Shown piece after piece: positions 21,901 through 32,000 of a stretch of DNA of 64,000 nt. The translations under genes and the position numbers were made by a program. How positions within the stretch are numbered: the stretch's first letter is position 1; each line of letters starts with the position of its first letter. Below the pieces are notes generated by a model, which had not been told where the DNA came from, did not search any database, and was given only the letters and a program-made list of their open reading frames with translations. The stretch is from Rhynchopus sp. YZ270_cl-10 (taxonomy: Eukaryota > Euglenozoa > Diplonemea > Diplonemida > Diplonemidae), in NCBI GenBank assembly GCA_964035575.1, contig OZ037866.1:372001-436000 (forward strand), written 5' to 3'.

Positions 21901-22595
21901 AACCTTGAGGCGCCCTGCTGTAAGTAATAGAACATATCTTCATATAGGTACAACCCAGACACAGCCAATACCACTGTATGTCCTATCAGTGGTTCTACCA
22001 AGGCGTGGGTCGTGGTTATGGCTGCGGTGGTTACGTCAGATCGGCGTACTATGGTGGAATGCTCGTATTGGGAGTCATGGGTGAATGAAGTGGGTGTATC
22101 AGGAAGGCACAGAAGATAGGAACCAGGTGACGGAACTTCGAAGCGGAGAAACGCAAAGAGGGATGTGTCGGGCAGGGCGATGTCACGGTCCTCACAGTAG
22201 TGGAGGCCGGTAGGGGGGAGACGGCGGGGCGCGGTATTGCATGGATCTGCTTCGTCGAGCGGCATTCGTGTGTCGTTGTGCAGCACCGTGATGGGGGTGT
22301 ATGACGTCACGTACATAGGGTCCTCTGCGCGTACCAGAAAAGCGTGTTGTGCGGTATCTGACATATCGTCAAGCATTGTGCTATTTGCTGTTCCCTGCCA
22401 CACAACGCCCAGGTACGTTGCGGACCACATCAACCCCTTCCTCGCCCCGTTCTTCGCAAACAGCAACCCTTCTCCTGCAGGGGGTAACATATGATTCACC
22501 ACATGGGGCTCGCAGAGGTTTTCTCCTGTCGCATTGAGCACGTTGTATGCAAGGGCATGTGTCAGCAGAAGCGGGAGGATATACCAACCACGCAT
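15972..22595 (-). CDS. Giant receptor-like MAPKKK-type kinase, paralogue 1
   Basis: Three exons: 22595-16819, 16768-16603 and 16562-15972, together 6,534 nt (2,177 residues). The introns are 50 and 40 nt, with GTATG donors, CAG acceptors, phases 2 and 0. The start is the first Met, directly followed by a signal peptide (ILPLLLTHALA). Residues about 18-1200 form a Gly/Val/Ser-rich, N-glycosylation-rich ectodomain that looks like beta-repeats. About 1208-1640 holds seven to nine hydrophobic helices. The kinase (about 1710-1990) has LGKGSFGTVF, the AVK lysine, HRDIKGDN, ADFG and YWMAPEV, and most resembles STE11/MEKK kinases. The last 190 residues are acidic, with HATYSLPSE and HTAFSLPT motifs. 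It probably acts at the plasma membrane with the kinase inside; the ligand is unknown. Paralogues lie at 29042 and 36751. Confidence 0.88.
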
Positions 22596-23023
22596 GATGT
22601 GTTACATAAAAGAGCGGAGGGGGTGCGGGGGGGTGCGTGGGGTTTGTCTGGAAAGGGGGTGGTAGGTGTTGGGAAGTGTCTTGGCGAAGAGCCACTACTA
22701 GGGAAATTCCTCAACAAAAATCCAGGGGCAAAACCCCCTGGGTGGGTAGGCACCCAGGGGGTTTTGTCATATATTTTTTTTTGGATCGGGGTTACTGGTA
22801 TCCGGTGGGAAGTGTGTTGGCAAAGAGGAAGAGTAAAGAGCGTGGGGCTCAAAGAAGCGAAGTAAGAACCCTGGGGGAAGGGGAAACGGTACGACTCATG
22901 CCACCAGAAGAAGGCGTGGTTCATTTCCAGACACATTGCAGACTCATACAATACCCCTTCAACAACTACCGCAATCAGAGGGGTCTTGATCCACAAGGGT
23001 TGTGACCACGGTGGGTGCGTGCC
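22596..23023. other. Upstream region of kinase gene 1
   Basis: There is no gene in this interval. It contains the strong hairpin at 22729-22766. From about 22923 on there is a segment that is duplicated downstream of the second ubiquitin-like/LRR gene (about 26366-26449), so it is the 3' flank of the first one. Confidence 0.5.
22729..22766. repeat. Perfect 16-bp inverted repeat (hairpin)
   Basis: CAAAACCCCCTGGGTG is followed by a 6-base loop (GGTAGG) and the exact inverse CACCCAGGGGGTTTTG, then T/A-rich sequence. It lies about 135 bp upstream of the start codon of kinase gene 1 and about 260 bp past the stop of the neighbouring LRR gene. It could be a transcript-end structure or the remnant of a foldback element. 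Confidence 0.8.
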
Positions 23024-24010
23024 TCACATACACACACATTGACACTTGGAGCGGTCATTCAAATATTCTGACACAACACTGCTCGATCCGGTAAGGTTGA
23101 TCTTGCTTGTCCGTATTTTGGACCCTTCTAAGAAGCCTGACATAAGATGCGTGGCATTGTTCCACCCAGATAAGTCAAGCGTTTTCAATGAGGTGCAGTT
23201 GCGGAGGAAAGCTTTCGGAATGCGCTCCACGTTATTCCACCCAGAAATGTCAAGTGTGGTCAACGTGCTGCAGTCAGATAAGAATTGGATCCCTATTTGC
23301 GTGACATTGCTCCACCCAGACAAATCAGCGGTTCTTAATCCGGTGCAGTAGGACAGGAAGTAGTCCCCTATGCGGGTCACACTTCTCCACGCAGATAAGT
23401 CAAGTGTGGTCAGCGTGCTGCAGTCACAGAGGGAGTAGCTCCCTATTTGCGTTACATTGTTCCACCCAGATAAGTCAAGTTTCCTCAACGCAGTGCAGCG
23501 GGAGAGGAAGCTATGCCCTATTTGCGTCACATTGATCCACCCAGATAAATCAAGAGTGTGCAATGAGTTGCAGCCGGACAGGAAGGAGTTTTTTACTGTA
23601 GTAACAACCGACACACCACTGAGATCAAGTTCTTCGAACGTGCCACGATGCAAAAATGAATTGGGAATCTCAGTAACAACTTCCGCCTGCAGAAAAAAAT
23701 GAATCAGCTTGGGATCTGCTAGACCTTGAAACCTCCATTCCGTCAGGTCTGTCTCACCCATGTCACGAAGAGCTGCAATGGCGTCGTCCTTCTGCGACTT
23801 CATCTTCGTCAACACAACTGTGTCCCCAGCACTCAGCTGCGTCACGCCGTCTCCTTCAGCCAGCGCCTTTCCACCGAAGCTCATGTCAAAGCCGTCTTCG
23901 CACAACCCTGCTGCAGACGCCACCTTCTGCCGTATGTCCTCAATTGTATCATCCACATCCACCTCGACTGTGCACTTCTCTCCGTCAAAGCTCTTCACAC
24001 ATATTTCCAT
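23024..24010 (-). CDS. Ubiquitin-like/leucine-rich-repeat fusion protein, copy 1
   Basis: The protein has 328 residues if it starts at MEICVKSFDG, which is the start shared with the copy at 26450; an in-frame extension to 24202 is not conserved there. Residues 1-70 form a ubiquitin-like fold: IxVKSFDG, then DDTIEDIRQKVASAAGL, then FGGKALAEGDGVTQL. From about residue 115 there are about seven 24-residue repeats of the type LTTLDLSGWNNVTQIGSxFL, close to BspA-type (cysteine-containing) leucine-rich repeats. There is no signal peptide, so an intracellular adaptor role is likely (inference). The C-terminus is Cys-rich (KCQCVCM). No intron is needed. It lacks the terminal Gly-Gly of processed ubiquitin. 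Confidence 0.8.
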   Translation of the reverse strand: MEICVKSFDGEKCTVEVDVDDTIEDIRQKVASAAGLCEDGFDMSFGGKALAEGDGVTQLSAGDTVVLTKMKSQKDDAIAALRDMGETDLTEWRFQGLADPKLIHFFLQAEVVTEIPNSFLHRGTFEELDLSGVSVVTTVKNSFLSGCNSLHTLDLSGWINVTQIGHSFLSRCTALRKLDLSGWNNVTQIGSYSLCDCSTLTTLDLSAWRSVTRIGDYFLSYCTGLRTADLSGWSNVTQIGIQFLSDCSTLTTLDISGWNNVERIPKAFLRNCTSLKTLDLSGWNNATHLMSGFLEGSKIRTSKINLTGSSSVVSEYLNDRSKCQCVCM

Positions 24011-24851
24011 GGTTTGGTGTCTCTCTGTTTTGTGCAGGTATTTTGGGCGTGGCAAGAAGAAACAACAAAAAGAGAGTGTTTGTAAGTGTGCAGAAGACAA
24101 TCCTGAAACCGACCACTCGCCGTGTGGAAGAGATGCACCAGCGTGGCGACGTACAGTACCTATTGAGGAACAGTCTATTGACAAGCGTTGATAAGCAACC
24201 ACAACAAAGCCTTCGCTGTGCAGGGTTCACATATCGGCCTCGTAAGAACGGAGGGGTCAAAACGAAACCACCGTCGACGTGAGTGAGGGCTCCATGCGGT
24301 GTGGTATGCAAGAGACAACAGTTACAGGGGAAGAGGTCTTTTGTTTTGTTTTTGAAAGCTTCGTTGAATTGGTGTGGACTGATTGAGGGGGGTTTGTATT
24401 TTTTTTTTTGTTGTTGAACTATTTGGGTTAGTTTTGGTAATGTTCATCAAACTTTGTGTATTTTGTATTTTTTTTAGGCCAGCGGTGTTAATATTTTTGT
24501 CTCTTTTATTTGATTTGTGGTTAAAATTTCTCTTTTTATTTTTGTAACTATTTTCAGTGTTTTTTCTAGGATTTGGAGTTTTTGGCTGACGGGGGTGCAC
24601 AGGGCAAAAAAGTGCGTATATTTTTTTTCCCGCGGTTGACCATGCAACAGGGGATTAAAAAGGTTTTGGGGGTTTTCGCTGAAACTCGGTCAAAACTCGT
24701 TCGAACCCGGGTCCCCAACCCAGCTCAAGATGGGGCCTCCGACGGAATATGGGAATTCCTCAGTTATCCAACTGCGGGGTTCAGCACTTCATTGATATTT
24801 GCACTAGACACACGTGGTGCACGAAGTACCAGCCGGCGGTCATGGCACCCA

Positions 24852-24985
24852 AAGGTTCCTGGCGAAGCCACGGTACGCAACATTTCTAAGAAATGATGAC
24901 ATAAAATGGCACTTTCGTTGGTAATTATCTAAAATGAAAGTTTCTGGCGAAGCCACGGTACGCAACGTTTCAAAAAATTGCGCTT
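24852..24985 (+). repeat. Two-unit tandem repeat, period about 85 bp
   Basis: The block CTGGCGAAGCCACGGTACGC followed by AAC and TTTC occurs at about 24858 and again at about 24942, each followed by A-rich sequence and a GCAC element. No coding frame is associated. Confidence 0.6.
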
Positions 24986-25149
24986 AAAATTGCACATTTT
25001 TACTGCCAAACAGAGAAGAGCTCCACTTACAGCACCCGGGACGCAAAACAGTTATGTTTGCAGCTACGGAAACGCCGACTCCTTACTTCCTGGTGAGGCT
25101 CGTGAGAGCATGATGGGGAAGGTGAAGGGGGGCCGCTAGGGGGTGCACT

Positions 25150-25215
25150 AGGGGGTGCGTGCACCCCCTTGAAATCTCAAAAAAGTCTGACGGGGGTGCG
25201 CGCGCACCCCCGCAC
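25150..25215. repeat. Pair of GC-rich palindromes
   Basis: Two neighbouring self-complementary stretches occur: GGGGGTGCGTGCACCCCC (one mismatch in the core) at about 25151-25168 and the perfect GGGGGTGCGCGCGCACCCCC at about 25194-25213. They are surrounded by further GGGGGTGC and CACCCCC pieces. No associated gene is visible. Confidence 0.65.
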
Positions 25216-25250
25216 CCCCTCCAGAAAAAACACTGCTATTTTAGTGTATT

Positions 25251-25384
25251 CATACAATGCAACGAAGCCTGAAACGCCTGAAAATAGGCAGTCTGGAAAA
25301 TCTACGTGAGACGCGACGTCCTCTACGTGAGGCGCACTAGGGATCACTTACGTTTAAGTACGCCTCAGCCACGCCTCAGTATAT
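25251..25384 (+). repeat. Dispersed repeat, partner of 44891-45003
   Basis: The segment starts CATACAATGCAACGAAGCC, contains ACGCCTGAAAATA and CTGGAAAAT, and ends with TTACGTTTAAGTACGCCTCAG plus a second CACGCCTCAG. The inverse complement of 44891-45003 shows the same blocks in the same order. The two copies face each other across two kinase genes. Confidence 0.7.
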
Positions 25385-26186
25385 AACACATACTTGCGCT
25401 TCAGCTGATGCATTTCCGGAGCAATCTGAAAAAAATCCGGGGTCGGACAATTTTTTTTTGGCAAAAAATGTGTAACGTTAAATTTTGTACCAAAATCAGG
25501 GGGAAGTCTACCCGATTTCGTAGCCACACTCCGCAGTCAGTGAGAGATCTTGCGGAAATGTTTGGTTCACAATCCGAGGCGACCGAAGCACTCAAAAGTG
25601 GAGGTAGTCTAGGCGTTCCTTGCGGTAGCACCCTACGGCAAGACACACGGCCACCATGACAACAACGAACGCACCCCATGCTGAGTGGAGGATCACAAAA
25701 AAAAGAAAACGGGGAGTGGGAAAAAAATCGTAAATAGAAAAATCGGGGAGATGAAAAGTTGGAACGCTTCCTCACCCAGATCACACTAAATGGTAAAAAA
25801 TCAATGGTAAAAATTACCAGGTAAAAAAGTAGGTTGGTAAACTGACCAGGTCATGACGAGGCCAGATATGTCATGCTGACCTATCAAGAAACCTTGCTAC
25901 ATTTTTTTATCTCGGATGTTCTCAAAAAAAAAGGAAAGAATAATTAATAACGCGACAGAGCGAAAAGAGTTTTTTGTGTTGTTGCTTTTTTTTCCTTCGC
26001 GGAATACACAAAAGTTGCAGCATTAACGTTTGGGGAAAGAGAGGGCTAAAAGGGGTTCCACGAGAAAATATAGCAGTTGGTCACAAGTTGTATTGGTATA
26101 GTGTGGGGGAGAATGAGGTGCACGATAATCGTCTTCGCGTATAAAAGATTTCCTAAGATATGTCACAAATGTCATGTCCCCAAATA

Positions 26187-26320
26187 AAAGTGTCACTTGT
26201 CGTTCCCTCACCCCCCTTCTTGTAGTTGTTTGATGCGTTGACGCTTCCACACACACTAAAAATCACCTGTTGGGTGGTGTTGCGGAGCACGGTTGGGTGA
26301 GTGAACGACGTTGACACTTT
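26187..26320. repeat. Foldback (MITE-like) element, copy 1
   Basis: This 134-bp element begins AAAGTGTCACTTGTCGTTC and, read from the other end, begins AAAGTGTCAACGTCGTTC, so the ends form an imperfect inverted repeat of about 27 bp. A second copy lies at 57920-58057. The two are about 95% alike over the element, and similarity runs slightly past the right end. There is no coding capacity. Confidence 0.75.
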
Positions 26321-26449
26321 CCCCTCACAAAAGTAGTGTGCGTAGAAAAAAAAAGTGCATTTTCAGACGCATTACAGACTCATACAAAACCCTTCAACAA
26401 CTACCGCAAGCATAGAAGGCAAGAGTTGTGACCACGGTGGGTGCGTGCC

Positions 26450-27439
26450 TCACATACACACACATTGACTCTTGGGGCGGTCATTCAAATGTTTTGATAT
26501 GACACTGCTCGATCCGGTGACGTTGATGCTGCTTGTCTGTATTTTGGACCCTTCTAAGAAGCCTGACATAATATGCGTCACATTGTTCCACCCAGATAAG
26601 TCAAGTGTTTTCAATGAGGTGCAGTTTTTGAGGAAAGCTTTCGGAATGCGCTCCACGTTATTCCACCCAGAAATGTCAAGTGTGGTCAACGTGCTGCAGC
26701 CAAATAAGAATTCGCTCTCTATTTGCGCGACATTGCTCCACCCAGACAAATCAGCGGTTCTTAATCCGGTGCAGTGGGACAGGAAGGAGTCCCCTATGCG
26801 GGTCACATTGCTCCACCCAGATAAGTCAAGTGTGGTCAGCGTGCTGCAGTCAAAGAAGCATCCGCTCCCTATTTGCGTTACATTGTTCCACCCAGATAAG
26901 TCAAGTTTCCTCAACGCAGTGCAGCGGGAGAGGAAGCAATGACCTACTTGCGTCACATTGATCCACCCAGATAAATCAAGAGTGTGCAATGAGTTGCAGT
27001 CGGACAGGAAGGAGTCTTTTACTGTAGTAACAACCGACACACCACTGAGATCAAGTTCTTCGAACGTGCCACGATGCAAAAATGAATTGGGAATCTCAGT
27101 AACAACTTCCGCCTGCAGAAACAAATGAATCAGCTTGGGATCTGCTAGACCTTGAAACCTCCATTCCGTCAGGTCTGTCTCACCCATGTCACGAAGAGCT
27201 GCAATGGCGTTGTCCTTCTGCGACTTCGTCTTCTTCGTCAACACAACTGTGCCCCCAGCACTCAGCTGCGTCACGCCGTCTCCTTCAGCCAGCACCTTCC
27301 CTCCGAAGCTCATGTCAAAGCCGTCTTCGCACAACCCTGCTGCAGACGCCACCTTCTGCCGTATGTCCGCAATTGTATCATCCACACCCACCTCGACTGT
27401 GCACTTCTCTCCGTCAAAGCTCTTCACACATATTTCCAT
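26450..27439 (-). CDS. Ubiquitin-like/leucine-rich-repeat fusion protein, copy 2
   Basis: The protein has 329 residues and is a close paralogue of the product of 23024-24010 (same ubiquitin-like head, same number of LDLSGW repeats, same KSQCVCM-type end). Differences cluster within the LRRs (for example GSGCFFDCSTL versus GSYSLCDCSTL), where ligand-facing positions of such repeats usually lie. One residue is inserted after VVLTK in the head. About 80 bp downstream and about 50 bp upstream are also shared, so the duplication unit was larger than the coding region. Confidence 0.82.
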   Translation of the reverse strand: MEICVKSFDGEKCTVEVGVDDTIADIRQKVASAAGLCEDGFDMSFGGKVLAEGDGVTQLSAGGTVVLTKKTKSQKDNAIAALRDMGETDLTEWRFQGLADPKLIHLFLQAEVVTEIPNSFLHRGTFEELDLSGVSVVTTVKDSFLSDCNSLHTLDLSGWINVTQVGHCFLSRCTALRKLDLSGWNNVTQIGSGCFFDCSTLTTLDLSGWSNVTRIGDSFLSHCTGLRTADLSGWSNVAQIESEFLFGCSTLTTLDISGWNNVERIPKAFLKNCTSLKTLDLSGWNNVTHIMSGFLEGSKIQTSSINVTGSSSVISKHLNDRPKSQCVCM

Positions 27440-29041
27440 GGTTTAATATCTCTCTGTTTTGTTCAGGTGTTTTGGGCGTGGCAAGAAGAAACAACACAAA
27501 CAGGTGGGCACGTGGCACAACACCTCCGCAATGACCTCATGCGGGAGGTGGGGAAGCCCTGGCTTGACGTGGGACACTCTGACGCGATACTGGTGCGAGT
27601 AAAGTATACGTATACCATAGCTAGCAAGCTAATAAAGGCTACTAGGACAAATAGCCTAAAGTATGGCTTACAACAGTGGAGATGTCAGAGGCAGTCTCCT
27701 TTGCACTGTTTAGTCGCCCTTTTTGAAAAAGGCGTCTTAAAGGCGCTGGTTTGAGTTCCAACAAAAGTGGGTGAACAAACGTACAAGAGGCAAATACTTC
27801 AGGAGGAAAACCGTCTCGTCTGTTGGAGTGAGTAAAGATGGTATGAGAGTGAGAGAGATAGAAGCCCAAGAGTCTCCAAAAGACCCAAACACAACAAGCA
27901 AGGGGAGTACAACGCGGCTACGGATTCGTCGATCCACATCCTCTGGCCGTACAGCGTCAGGGGCGGTTTCGGTGGAGAGATGTCTGTCAGAAGTTTTGCA
28001 CGCTCTCACCGGAAAAAGCACAAAGACGCGGAATGGCATACAGGCTCCTTCCATTAGCAAAACATCATACTCAAGATTTAGCTGTTGCTTCGGAGTAACA
28101 TATGGGCGAATCCCATGCAGGGGACGTAGTGAAAGCGAAAGCTTGATCCGGTGTACCATGGAGAAGGAAGAGAAGGCACGGAGCAGGGCACCTGCAGGAA
28201 CCATTCGGTTCGAAGAAGGGCAAGCCCTAACGTAAAAAAAAACGGAGCCCATAAGCCCTCACGTTGACGCATTGATCAAGCAGCAGAACGGAGGGGATAG
28301 AGGCAGACTTGGTGATGCAGTGAAGGAGAATTTCAATGTCCTCGAGGAAATTGTGATGTGTGCACACTATGCTGTTGCGCAAATGGGTGTCCAGTCACCT
28401 ACACAGTCCATCAATGGACACTTTCAAGTGGATGTCGAGAGTACTATGGGTGTAGCTTTCTATTGGTGTTTGGGGTATACCCGAGAAGGACCTTTTTTTG
28501 TGCATTGCTTTTTTGGGGAAATCACATCAGAATAAGAAAAAAGCGGGTGGAAAATATTGTACTTTTGTTTGAACTTTTTGAGAATATGGAAGAAGGCGGG
28601 GGAAGGGGGGGGGAGGGGGGGAAGGAGGGTGAACTTTTATTTTGCAGAAGAGCAAAAATTGATACTGTGCAGACACGTCACCCTTTTCTCGTGAACGCAC
28701 CTTTTTTTTTGTTTTGTTTTGAAAAAATAGGAAGACAATTGAGAAACAACAGAACGTATCACATTATGTGCACCTTCACAGGAAAGAAAAGAGCTATATT
28801 TTTACACCCCTTCTTCTTTACACAAAATGTCTTTTTTTTGGAAACTTGGTTGTATTAGTGTAGCCACCCTAGAGTGTGCTCCACTATAATGTTTTTTTTT
28901 TTTTATTTCCCCCTTTTTTGACATTCGAACAATCTCCAGTTACCCCACACACACACACAGCGCCAATATTTCCACAACAACCAACACATAGTTGGTTTTC
29001 ATGGCATTGAAAACAACACAGACACTCCCTCCCCCTATAGG
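27440..29041. other. Spacer with an unresolved open frame
   Basis: Both strands are open across about 27737-28252 (plus strand 154 codons, minus strand 171 codons). Neither product has motifs I recognise, so I do not call a gene. The rest is AT-rich spacer with an R1 repeat and a (CA)n tract at about 28946. Confidence 0.4.
28839..28888 (-). repeat. R1 short repeat, variant subfamily, copy 4
   Basis: The orientation and ends match the other R1 copies, but the middle reads GTAGCCACCCTAGAGTGTGC on the plus strand instead of the GACACCCGAGGATGAAC form. The same variant occurs at 59214-59266. Confidence 0.65.
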
Positions 29042-32000
29042 CTACTCAGCTACCTCAATTCCTTCGAGCCCTTCTTCTACAGGGTCCCCTCCGTCACAGT
29101 AGGTAGCAGCGTTGGCGTCGGTTGCAAAGGTGGACATATTGTGCGTCCCGGTTGCGTCTGAAAAGGAGTAGGTCGCAAGGACGTGAACCTCCTCATCCTC
29201 CTCCTCTCCTTCCCGTTGCCCTGCCTCGTGTCGGTGGTTGTGTGCGTTGTGGCCGTATTTGGCGTCGTTTTCGTGTCGTTCCCACTCACCGCCAAGCTCA
29301 CGCAGGGCGGTGTTCAGTTGCGACCCCTCCACGGTGCTGTACGCTGTGTCAACTGTGTTTGCCTGCTCAGCGCGCTGGAGCGGACAGCGTGCGGTAGGGG
29401 GTGCATGTGATGCAGGCACAGAGGCTAACTCGTTGCTAGAGTCGCCAGTCCGCAGGGTAACCTCACTCCGGTCGCTGCGCTGCCGTGGAAGCAATGTTCG
29501 AGCCTTAGGACCGATTAGCCAAGAGTGACTCAAACATTCCTGTGAAGGGGGGGTTTTTTTTTTGTGATCACCAAAATCTTAATGTACACATTCTGTTGAT
29601 TCTAAAAACGGGAGTGGATATTGAAAAGTTGTCGTCCTCACCCAGATGAAGGGGAGGCAACGTTTGAGGCGTTGTGGGTGGATTTGGCCTCTCGAAGAGA
29701 GCAGAACAGCACAGAGATGGCATTCCCGCTGCATGGCTGAATAATACGTTGTAATAAGTGACGTGCAAATCAAAACAGAGGGAATAAAAATTAAAGGAAT
29801 AGTTGATGCAGACACCCCCTACTGACGTACGGTGCCCATCTTGAAAGCGCAATGAAACAATCAAAACGAATTGAGTGGTGGGGTGTGTGTATTTTATAAT
29901 AGGGGTAAAGAATATGGCCCCAGGGGTGTGTGTGTAAGGTGTGAATATACCTCAGCGCTGGGACGCTTCTTCAGATCACGCACGAAGCAGCCCTCAAGGA
30001 AGCTCAGGCACAGCTCGCTCAGGTCGGGGGGAATGTTGTCGGGGATTGTCTTGGACTTGCTGATGTGGTACATCGCTGCGAAGACAGACTCCTGCTCAAC
30101 CCAAGGGAGCTTGCCTCTGTAGAAAGTAGTGTGATGTTATGTGTCGTGTGTCGTATGTTGGGTGCATCGCTGATAGAGCATAGAGAAAAATGATTTGAAC
30201 AAAGCTACGAGAAGCTATGTAATAATGGTGTGGCTGACGACCCCAAAATAGCAGAAAGTAGCACAAAATAGCACCTCCCTTCAGCCGCACCAAAAAATCC
30301 AGATGCCCAGAATAGCAGAAAATAGCAGAAAATAGCCCAAAAATAGCACCCCCCTTCAGCCACACCAAATAACGTAAAAAAGGGGGGAGATATTGAAGTT
30401 TCCGACTAGGTCCGGAGCAGTTGTGTTGTGTTGATGCACCGGACCTGGGTGAGGGGCGCCGCGATTTCCCCGGCTCTCAGGGACTCCGTTGCTCTAGAGC
30501 AGGTCGCAAACGATGTCCCGTTCGGACAGCAAAGACTCTCATCCCGTGAAACTTACAGGGGGGGCTTTTATTGCTGAGCGCATAATTTTAAAACAAATGA
30601 TCCACATCCACGACAAGGTTGTTTCCGAGGACGCAACATATGTCTTGGTGGTACACGTTCACTACGCATATGACCATTGCGTCAGCTACGTCACACACTA
30701 TGTGCTCTAAGGTTGGCAAAGAAAAGAAAAAGCTAGGCATACTCGTTCAGTGTTTCGATTGTGGTGCACCCAACAGACCAGATGTCTGCTTTAGCATCAT
30801 ATCCCTTGTTCCTGATGACCTCAGGTGCCATCCAGTACGGCGACCCTGCAAACGTCCCACACACACGTGTCGCAGACGCCATCTCCTTCGCACACCCGAA
30901 GTCCGCAAGCTTTGCATTCCCACTCGCATCAAGCAGAACATTGTCGCCCTTGATGTCTCTGTGGATGATCCCCTTTGCGTGCAGGAACGATAACCCCTGC
31001 AGAATCTGCACCACGTACAGACGCACTGTATCCTCAGGCAGACGCCGTGTGCACTTCTTCACAAGCGACGCAAGCGACCCGCCCACTGCGTACTCCATGA
31101 AGATGTTGATCGTGTTTGCCTCACGGTCCAGCAGGCACGCCTTGTACTCAATCACATTCGGGTGCTTCAGGTTCCGGATGAAGTCCACTTCCTGCTGCAC
31201 TTTGAGAAGCATGGTTGCGTTTTTGCCTTTCATCTTCTTCTCCTTTGCGAGCATGGGCACTTCTACGTCGTCTCTGTCACCTTTCCTCTCCATTGTAGCC
31301 TCAGGCAACTCAATCGCCTTCACAGCCAGAAGCGTACCAGCAGGCAACACTGCCAGGTACACCGAGCCGTAGGTACCACGACCGAGAAGCTTGCCCTTGA
31401 CCCAACCTTCGAAGTCAGCAAAGACAGCTTCTACCTCACTAGATTCTGCAAACAGCACGTCCTGCTTCACACTCACAGGCCCCGATGTGGCCGGCACAGC
31501 CTTCGGCGAGAAGTCTTCGTCGCGGCCAAGGTAGAACGGCACAAGGAACCTCTCACGCCACCCGCGAACATTGTCCTGCTCCCTTTTCAACTGCGTCCGC
31601 AACTGTACAATGCGCGCTCTCTGCTGCAAGTAGTCATTGCGTCCATGATAAGACCCATTCACACCAACCCTCACCAAGCCACGAATATCCTTCACCAGTT
31701 GGCTTAAATGACTATGACGTCCCTTAGCCCATTTGTAAAGCTCGTACCGTGGATGCGCCTCACGCTCTCTGGCGACCCGTGCCTGGAACCATGGGGTGAG
31801 TGTGCACACAAAGGCACCAACCCCAGCCGCAAGCAGCACCCCCAGCACCACAAGCATCCACACACCGCCGTGTGCCCCACACTGTGCAGACGTCCTCGCC
31901 CCGTGCACAGCTGTCGACACTGCAGCCACCCCCACAACAGCCACCCCGCTGTACTGCAGCAGCCACCGCACCCGGTTCACACCCTTGAACACACAGGGGT

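Larger units (their letters stand above)
24011..26449. other. Spacer between the two ubiquitin-like/LRR genes
   Basis: No gene is supported. Visible items: upstream sequence of the first LRR gene conserved with that of the second (CTCTCTGTTTTGT, then TTTTGGGCGTGGCAAGAAGA); a two-unit tandem repeat at 24852-24985; GC-rich palindromes at 25150-25215; an inverted partner of the repeat at 44891 (25251-25384); a foldback element at 26187-26320; and the duplicated 3' flank of the second LRR gene. Confidence 0.5.

Noticed and set aside
24011-24202. N-terminal extension of the first ubiquitin-like/LRR gene
   Set aside because: The paralogue at 26450 starts at the inner Met, and the extension reads as translated leader sequence (Phe/Cys-rich).
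24690-24730. tRNA-like TTCGAACCCGGG at about 24700
   Set aside because: The stem of a T-arm does not pair on the 5' side and no acceptor or anticodon arm can be drawn.
27737-28252. Overlapping frames of 154 (plus) and 171 (minus) codons
   Set aside because: Neither strand has recognisable motifs or a preferred composition, so I could not choose and did not call a gene.
30420-30560. GC-richer stretch in intron 1 of kinase paralogue 2, considered as an rRNA or tRNA piece
   Set aside because: I could not match it to any conserved rRNA motif, and no cloverleaf can be drawn.
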